From NCBI RefSeq assembly GCF_965204935.1, contig NZ_CBDBFO010000002.1: a DNA stretch of 64,000 nt, one strand, 5' to 3'. Made by a program: the position numbers and the translations under genes. Positions 59,714 to 64,000 of the stretch are shown piece by piece. Below the pieces are notes generated by a model that made no database searches, was not told where the DNA came from, and saw only the letters and a list, made by a program, of their open reading frames with translations. Each line of letters opens with the position of its first letter. Position 1 is the first letter of the stretch. This stretch comes from Hoeflea_A sp965204935. Lineage in GTDB: Bacteria; Pseudomonadota; Alphaproteobacteria; Rhizobiales; Rhizobiaceae.

Positions 59714-59962
59714 TTACCCCGCAGGCCTGTAGTGGCCCAGGACAGCACCCGCCGCGACCTCTTCGTCATCTGCTACCAGCGTTGAGACCAGCGTGCCGGG
59801 TTCTTCGGCGATCACTTCCATCGATACCTTGTCTGTCATGATCTCGGCAATCACGTCATCCGCGGCGAAAACGGCTCCGGTTTCGACCAGCCATTCGACC
59901 AGTGTTGCCTGCGTTACACCTTCACCGAGCTCAGGCAGCTTGATGTCTTTCAGGTCGGTCAC
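59714..59962 (-). CDS. Free-standing lipoyl (biotinyl/lipoyl attachment) domain protein
   Basis: The 82-residue protein is a single lipoyl domain: LPELGEGVTQATLVEWLVETG, then the attachment Lys45 in EIMTDKVSMEV. It would be the swinging arm of the complex encoded here. In most dehydrogenase complexes this domain is the N-terminus of E2, but here it is a separate gene overlapping the E2 core gene by four bases. Confidence 0.93.
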   Translation of the reverse strand: MTDLKDIKLPELGEGVTQATLVEWLVETGAVFAADDVIAEIMTDKVSMEVIAEEPGTLVSTLVADDEEVAAGAVLGHYRPAG

Positions 59963-60735
59963 GATGTTTCCTCTTGATTGATGGGCGAAAGGAGTTCGTC
60001 AGGTTGGGCGAGCTGGTCTACGAGGCTGTCCAGAAACGCGTTGGCCTGCTGCCCGTTGATCGCCCGGTGGTCGAATGTGAGGCTGAGCGGCAGGATGTCG
60101 GCAATCGTGACGGCACCATCGCGCACCACCGGATCCGGGCGCATGGCAGTCACCGCGAGGATCGCCACCTGCGGCAGCGGCAGGATCGGCGTGGCGTAGC
60201 GCGGCGAGCGGCTTTGTCCGGCATTGGAGAAGGTAAATGTTGCGCCTCGCATGTCTGAGTGTGCAAGCCTGCCGGCAAGCGCCTTTTCGAGCAGTGCGCC
60301 CGCTTCCCTGGCCATTGTGAATGCGTCCCATCCGCCCGCATCCCGCAACACCGGCGCCGTCAGACCGCCGTTATCGAGTGCGACAGCGAAGCCGATATTG
60401 ACGGTTGTGTGTTCGCTCATCCGGTCGCCATCAAGGTGCGCATTGAGCCGGGGATGCGCCAAAAGCGCCCGCGCCAGCGCCACCAGGACGAAATGCGAGA
60501 CGCTGGGTGCCGCTGATTTTGATTTCAAATCCCGGCGCAATTCGCGCAGCCGCGAGACGTCGGCATCGGCAAAGACGGTGCATTGCGGTGCCTGCGACCA
60601 GCTGTTGAGCATCACTGTCGCCAACTGCCGCTGCATCGGCGGTAAACGCATGCCGGTCACGACCCGAAACCACCCGATTGCCTGGTCTCGATAGTGTCGG
60701 TCAAAGCAAAGTTCCTCCCAGATTTCACTCGACAA
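59959..60735 (-). CDS. 2-oxoacid dehydrogenase E2 catalytic (acyltransferase) core without lipoyl or subunit-binding domain
   Basis: The 258-residue protein is only the chloramphenicol acetyltransferase-like core: QRQLATVMLNSWSQAPQCTVFADADVSRL, then FTFSNAGQSRSPRYATPILPLPQVAIL. The active site normally reads HRxxDG-like DHRxxxDG; here it is DHRAINGQQA, so Asn227 takes the place of the acidic residue while His223 is kept. No peripheral subunit-binding domain is seen. The frame opens at a TTG (60735) next to a palindrome with no ribosome site; ATG 60651 is the alternative, but conserved residues just before it favour an earlier start. Confidence 0.85.
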   Translation of the reverse strand: MSSEIWEELCFDRHYRDQAIGWFRVVTGMRLPPMQRQLATVMLNSWSQAPQCTVFADADVSRLRELRRDLKSKSAAPSVSHFVLVALARALLAHPRLNAHLDGDRMSEHTTVNIGFAVALDNGGLTAPVLRDAGGWDAFTMAREAGALLEKALAGRLAHSDMRGATFTFSNAGQSRSPRYATPILPLPQVAILAVTAMRPDPVVRDGAVTIADILPLSLTFDHRAINGQQANAFLDSLVDQLAQPDELLSPINQEETS

Positions 60736-60737
60736 GT

Positions 60738-60766
60738 TGTAACATATGTTATTATTATTCTGTCAA
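60738..60766. promoter_or_regulatory. Divergent promoter with TAACATATGTTA palindrome
   Basis: A perfect 12-bp palindrome TAACATATGTTA (60740-60751) lies between the E2 gene and the TRAP binding-protein gene. A minus-strand -35 TTGACA (60766-60761) with GTTACA (60743-60738) 17 bases on would place the palindrome over the spacer and -10. The MarR-type gene beginning at 63554 is a candidate for the binding protein; MarR sites are often AT-rich palindromes of this size. Confidence 0.6.
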
Positions 60767-60815
60767 TCTTATTCTCGCCGGAACTGGCGATGAGATGCTA
60801 AAGGGAGGAAAACAA

Positions 60816-61802
60816 ATGGGAATTCTTGCTCGTATGGCGGCGGGGGCAATTCTGGCCGCTGTGTCATTCACGCCAGTTTCCGCTCAGGATGTGACACTGA
60901 CACTGGGCCATGTGGCACCGCCAAACACCAGCTATCAGGCGGCCGCCGAACGCTTTGCCGCCGAGCTGTCGGAGCTATCGGGCGGCACCATGTCGGTCAA
61001 TATCGTTCCGGGGGCCGCGCTTGGCGGTTTGTCCGAACTCTGGGCACAGACGCGCTCAAGCGCGCTTGACCTGCACCTGATCGATATCGGCGGTGTAATC
61101 GCCATGAAAGAGGGCCGGCCCTTCCTCGTCACCTGGGCGCCTTTCCTGTTCAAGGACCAGGCCCATTTCCACCGCTTCACCGAAAGTGACCTGTTCGACG
61201 AGCTGATGGGCGGCCTGGAAGAGTCGACCGGCATTAAATATCTCGGCTATGTCGGCGACCGCCCGCCTCGCATCGTGACAACCGCGGATACGCCCGTAGC
61301 CAAGCCGGACGACCTCAAGGGCCTAAAAATCCGCACGCCGCAGCATCCCTTTGTGATCGCTGCCTTTGAAGCCTGGGGCGCCAGCTCCGCCCCCATCGGA
61401 GCAGCGGAGCTGCTGATTGCGCTGAAGACCGGCGTCGTGGATGGCCAGGACAATGGCGTCACCGATTTCATCGGCGGCGGTTATGCCGAGGCAAACAAGC
61501 ATCTCACGCCGATCAACTACATCCTGTCGGGCCTCGGGGTCTGGATGTCACCCGCCAAATGGGCAGAGATGAGCGAAGAGCAGCGCGGCTGGCTGATGCA
61601 GGCTGCGACACGGGCGGGCATAGAAGGAAAGAAGCTGCACGAAGCTGAAGTGGCAGCAGCCTTCAATCAGCTCGACGCATTGGGCGTGACGGTAACAGAA
61701 CCGGACATTGATGCATTCCGGGCAGCCATCGAGCCGTGGATCAAAGGCACAGACGGCAAGGCCTGGCCAGCAGGCCAGTACGACCTTATCAACAGCCTAT
61801 GA
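60816..61802 (+). CDS. TRAP transporter solute-binding protein (DctP family)
   Basis: The 328-residue protein has a signal peptide (MGILARMAAGAILAAVSFTPVSA) and the DctP features GHVAPPNTSYQAAAERFA, DDLKGLKIRTPQHPFVIAAFEAWGA with the conserved Arg, and LKTGVVDGQDNGVTDF. ATG 60816 has AAGGGAGGAA six bases upstream. It is divergent from the dehydrogenase operon and its end overlaps the Q gene; there is no intercistronic hairpin here, unlike other TRAP sets in the window. Confidence 0.95.
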   Translation: MGILARMAAGAILAAVSFTPVSAQDVTLTLGHVAPPNTSYQAAAERFAAELSELSGGTMSVNIVPGAALGGLSELWAQTRSSALDLHLIDIGGVIAMKEGRPFLVTWAPFLFKDQAHFHRFTESDLFDELMGGLEESTGIKYLGYVGDRPPRIVTTADTPVAKPDDLKGLKIRTPQHPFVIAAFEAWGASSAPIGAAELLIALKTGVVDGQDNGVTDFIGGGYAEANKHLTPINYILSGLGVWMSPAKWAEMSEEQRGWLMQAATRAGIEGKKLHEAEVAAAFNQLDALGVTVTEPDIDAFRAAIEPWIKGTDGKAWPAGQYDLINSL

Positions 61803-62281
61803 ACCATCGGCAAAATGGCGGCGCGGTCACAGTGCTGCGCCGCTGGCTTTCGCGCAGCTTGCTGGTCGTGGTAACGGCCAGCCTTGTGGCGCTGATCGCT
61901 CTTGAAGTCTACCAGATCACCCTGCGGTATGTTTTGGCTCAAAGCCTGCCCTGGGGGCGGGATGTTTCGGGACTGCTGCTCTTTGCCCTCGCCTGGATCG
62001 GGATGCCGCTGATTTGGCTTGAGCGGGCGCATCTGCAGGTTGTGTTGTTCCAACTCCGTCCGGATCGCGACCGGCAGATCGCGCGCGCCATCGATGCCAT
62101 CGCATGCATTGCCGCGATCGCTCTTGCCGTTTGCATCTGGCAGGCCATGGAGAGTTTCCGGTTTATTGAATTGCCGACGCTCGGCACCAGCGCCGAAGTG
62201 CGATTCTATCCACTTCTGGCGGGCACATTGCTGCTCGCATGCGCGGCCCTGCTCAACTTGCTGGAGCGCGATCCGAAATGA
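61799..62281 (+). CDS. TRAP transporter small permease (DctQ family)
   Basis: The 160-residue protein has four hydrophobic segments with YVLAQSLPWGRDVSGLLLFALAWIG and ERAHLQVVLFQLR, the usual DctQ pattern. It overlaps both neighbours by ATGA junctions. Confidence 0.92.
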   Translation: MNHRQNGGAVTVLRRWLSRSLLVVVTASLVALIALEVYQITLRYVLAQSLPWGRDVSGLLLFALAWIGMPLIWLERAHLQVVLFQLRPDRDRQIARAIDAIACIAAIALAVCIWQAMESFRFIELPTLGTSAEVRFYPLLAGTLLLACAALLNLLERDPK

Positions 62282-63564
62282 TCGAGGTCGGCTTCACCAT
62301 CGCGGTCATGCTGGTTCTGCTGTTGCTGCGAATCCCGGTCTTTCTTTCCATTGGCCTCGCAGCCGGGGCTTTTGCCCTGGCCTTTGCACCGATGCTGCGC
62401 GGCGATGTTCTTGCACAGACATTCCTCAGGGGTCTGGACAATCAGGCTTTCAGCGCCATCGCCTATTTCTTCGCAGCCGGCGCCATCATGAATGCCGGCG
62501 GGATGAGTGCGCGGCTGCTGGAACTGGCGCGTGCCCTGGTCGCCCATATACGCGGTGGCCTGGCCCATGCCAACATAACCGCTTCGGTGGTCTTCGCCGG
62601 CATATCCGGCTCCGCCGTGGCTGATGCCGCCGCTGTCGGTTCCGTTATGATCCCGGCCATGCGGCGGGATGGTTATCCGCCCGCCTATGCGGCCGCCGTG
62701 ACCGCCAGTTCGGCGACGATCGGGCTAATGATCCCGCCGTCGATTCCGATGGTCGTCTTTGCCCTGTTTACACCGGCAGATGTCACCGATCTCTTTCTGG
62801 CAGGCGTGTTGCCGGGACTCCTGATGGGAGTGTTTCTGCTGATCGCTTCGGTCCTTCTTGCCGTTCGCAGGGGCTACGCCGCCCATGAATGGCAGGGTTT
62901 TGCGCGCATCGGCAGGGCGCTGCGTTCAAGTTTCTGGGCCTTGATGATGCCGGTTCTGGTCATCGGCGGTCTTCTGACCGGAGTGGCCACGGTGAATGAA
63001 ATCGGCGCGCTTGCCGCGGTCTATGCGGTCCTGGTTTCGGTGTTGATATACAGAGATGTGCCGCTTTCCGACATGATCGGATCGCTGGCCACGGCCGCCC
63101 GGGATGCAGCGAAGATCCTGATTATCGTGGCGGCCTCCGGCGCTTTTGTCTGGATTTCCGCCCGGGTCGGGCTGTCACTCGAACTGGCCCAATTCGTATC
63201 AGGTCTTTCGCTCGGCCCCACGGCGTTGCTGGCGATCATTGCCGTGTTGTTGCTGGTACTGGGCATGGTTCTCGAGCCGGTCACGCTTCTTGTCGTCATC
63301 GCGCCGGTGATCGCACCCGTGGCGATCCTTGCCGGAATAGATGTTGTCCAGCTTGGCGTCGTCTTCATCCTTGCTTCGGCGATAGGCCTTGTCACGCCTC
63401 CGGTCGGCGTGCTGTTATTCGTGACCAGCGCACAGGCTGGCGTGCCGCTGACGCAAGTCGTCCGCGAAAGCCTGGTTTTTTTGCTGGCACTGATATTACT
63501 TCTCTGTGCGGTTGTCGCATGGCCGGCACTGACACTCGGATTGGGAGCGCTTCTTGGACAGTAA
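62278..63564 (+). CDS. TRAP transporter large permease (DctM family)
   Basis: The 428-residue permease has FFAAGAIMNAGGMSARLLELA, VVFAGISGSAVADAAAVGSVM, GLMIPPSIPMVVFA and IGLVTPPVGVLLFV. Its last four codons overlap the TTG start of the MarR-type gene, which links the regulator to the transporter transcript. Confidence 0.95.
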   Translation: MIEVGFTIAVMLVLLLLRIPVFLSIGLAAGAFALAFAPMLRGDVLAQTFLRGLDNQAFSAIAYFFAAGAIMNAGGMSARLLELARALVAHIRGGLAHANITASVVFAGISGSAVADAAAVGSVMIPAMRRDGYPPAYAAAVTASSATIGLMIPPSIPMVVFALFTPADVTDLFLAGVLPGLLMGVFLLIASVLLAVRRGYAAHEWQGFARIGRALRSSFWALMMPVLVIGGLLTGVATVNEIGALAAVYAVLVSVLIYRDVPLSDMIGSLATAARDAAKILIIVAASGAFVWISARVGLSLELAQFVSGLSLGPTALLAIIAVLLLVLGMVLEPVTLLVVIAPVIAPVAILAGIDVVQLGVVFILASAIGLVTPPVGVLLFVTSAQAGVPLTQVVRESLVFLLALILLLCAVVAWPALTLGLGALLGQ

Positions 63565-64000
63565 GACCGCAGATGCGACGGACGCACATTACTCGATAGA
63601 TGCCGTCGATACGCTGACCTTCCGGCTGATCGTTCTTGGCAACAAGATCGCATCGAGTTTCAACGCCGATTTCGGCCGCAAACACGGCATCATCCTGTCG
63701 GAATGGCGCTGCATCATCTGGCTGGCCGCACGGCCGGGTTCGTCGGGTCAGGAAACGTCGCATGGCACCGCGATGGACCGGATGAGCGTCAGCCGGAGCC
63801 TGCGGTCACTTGAACAGAAGAACATGGTCAAACGCCGCACCGATGAAAATGACGCGAAGCGCTGGCTGTGGACGCTGACTCCGGCCGGACGCGCCGTCTA
63901 TGACGCCATCATGCCGCATGCAGAAAAGCGCGATCGGCTAATTACCGGCGCATTCAACGCGGCAGAACTGAAGTCCTTCAGCCGCGCCATCAGCAAGGCA
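63554..64000 (+). CDS. MarR-family transcriptional regulator (3' end outside the window)
   Basis: 149 codons are visible. Dimerisation helices around TLTFRLIVLGNKIASSF are followed by the winged helix: LSEWRCIIWLAARPG, TAMDRMSVSRSLRSLEQKNMV, and the wing KRRTDENDAKRWLWTLTPAG with the conserved Asp-x-Arg-like turn. The start is TTG at 63554 with GGGAG six bases before it, overlapping the DctM end by 11 bases. The ligand may be the aromatic or carboxylic solute of the TRAP transporter, and the palindrome at 60740-60751 is a candidate site. Confidence 0.88.
   Translation, partial: MDSKTADATDAHYSIDAVDTLTFRLIVLGNKIASSFNADFGRKHGIILSEWRCIIWLAARPGSSGQETSHGTAMDRMSVSRSLRSLEQKNMVKRRTDENDAKRWLWTLTPAGRAVYDAIMPHAEKRDRLITGAFNAAELKSFSRAISKA

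Noticed and set aside
1..64000. CRISPR arrays, tRNA or rRNA genes, prophage or conjugation genes
   Set aside because: No regularly spaced repeats, no tRNA-like cloverleaf ends and no such gene families were seen. Mobile DNA is confined to the three insertion sequences.

Overview
The window looks like chromosomal DNA of an alphaproteobacterium of the Hyphomicrobiales (Rhizobiales) type. The clues are a GC-rich composition, an acnA gene divergent from the start of ccmA, an Irr-like iron box (TAGAA-N3-TTCTA) between those two genes, and an unusual number of TRAP transporters of the kind common in marine and rhizosphere members of this order. I saw no rRNA, tRNA, CRISPR array or phage module.

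Layout. (1) 1-7153: the 5' end of ccmA, aconitase, and a four-gene membrane-glycolipid operon (UbiA-like, GtrA-like, methyltransferase, GT39-like). (2) 7315-14862: a peroxiredoxin gene, then an insertion-sequence nest. An IS66-type element (7881-11045) carries an IS110/IS1111-type element (8965-10351) inside its transposase gene. The IS66 element adjoins a beheaded TAXI-type TRAP binding-protein gene, and an IS5-type element (11619-12562) splits the matching fused permease after codon 16. (3) 14945-22967: a minus-strand operon encoding a BKACE enzyme, a TRAP transporter, a fused E1 alpha/beta 2-oxoacid dehydrogenase, a RidA-like protein and an HpcH/HpaI aldolase, divergent from a PAS-LuxR regulator. 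(4) 23079-57717: a large catabolic island with two tandem TRAP transporters, a racemase-like protein, a GntR/UTRA regulator, CoA-transferases, two MmgE/PrpD proteins, a CoA ligase, an amidase, an acyl-CoA dehydrogenase, MaoC and crotonase proteins, a deacetylase, a CitE-like lyase, two family III CoA-transferases, a peptide-type ABC transporter with two GMC oxidoreductases and SDRs, and a HapK-like protein. (5) 57771-64000: an E1 alpha/E1 beta/split E2 operon divergent from a fifth TRAP locus followed by the start of a MarR gene.

The strongest system-level signal is a 16-bp palindrome, consensus ATTTGTCCGGACAAAT, found seven times, always between genes. Each copy sits across the -10/+1 of a readable sigma70-type promoter. 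Together the copies head about 30 genes between 24.4 and 57.7 kb, including the only GntR gene in the window. This looks like one repressor-controlled regulon for uptake and CoA-dependent degradation of an unidentified acid or amide. The gene set (CoA-transferases, acyl-CoA dehydrogenase, MaoC hydratase, CitE-like lyase, PrpD family) resembles routes through C5 dicarboxylates such as itaconate, mesaconate or methylsuccinate, but that is inference.

The second strong signal is in the IS1111-type element. The 3' noncoding region of its transposase gene contains short segments that match the insertion target and the element's own joined ends. They occur in the order LTG, RTG, LDG, RDG expected for a bridge RNA, so guide and target can be read from this one insertion.
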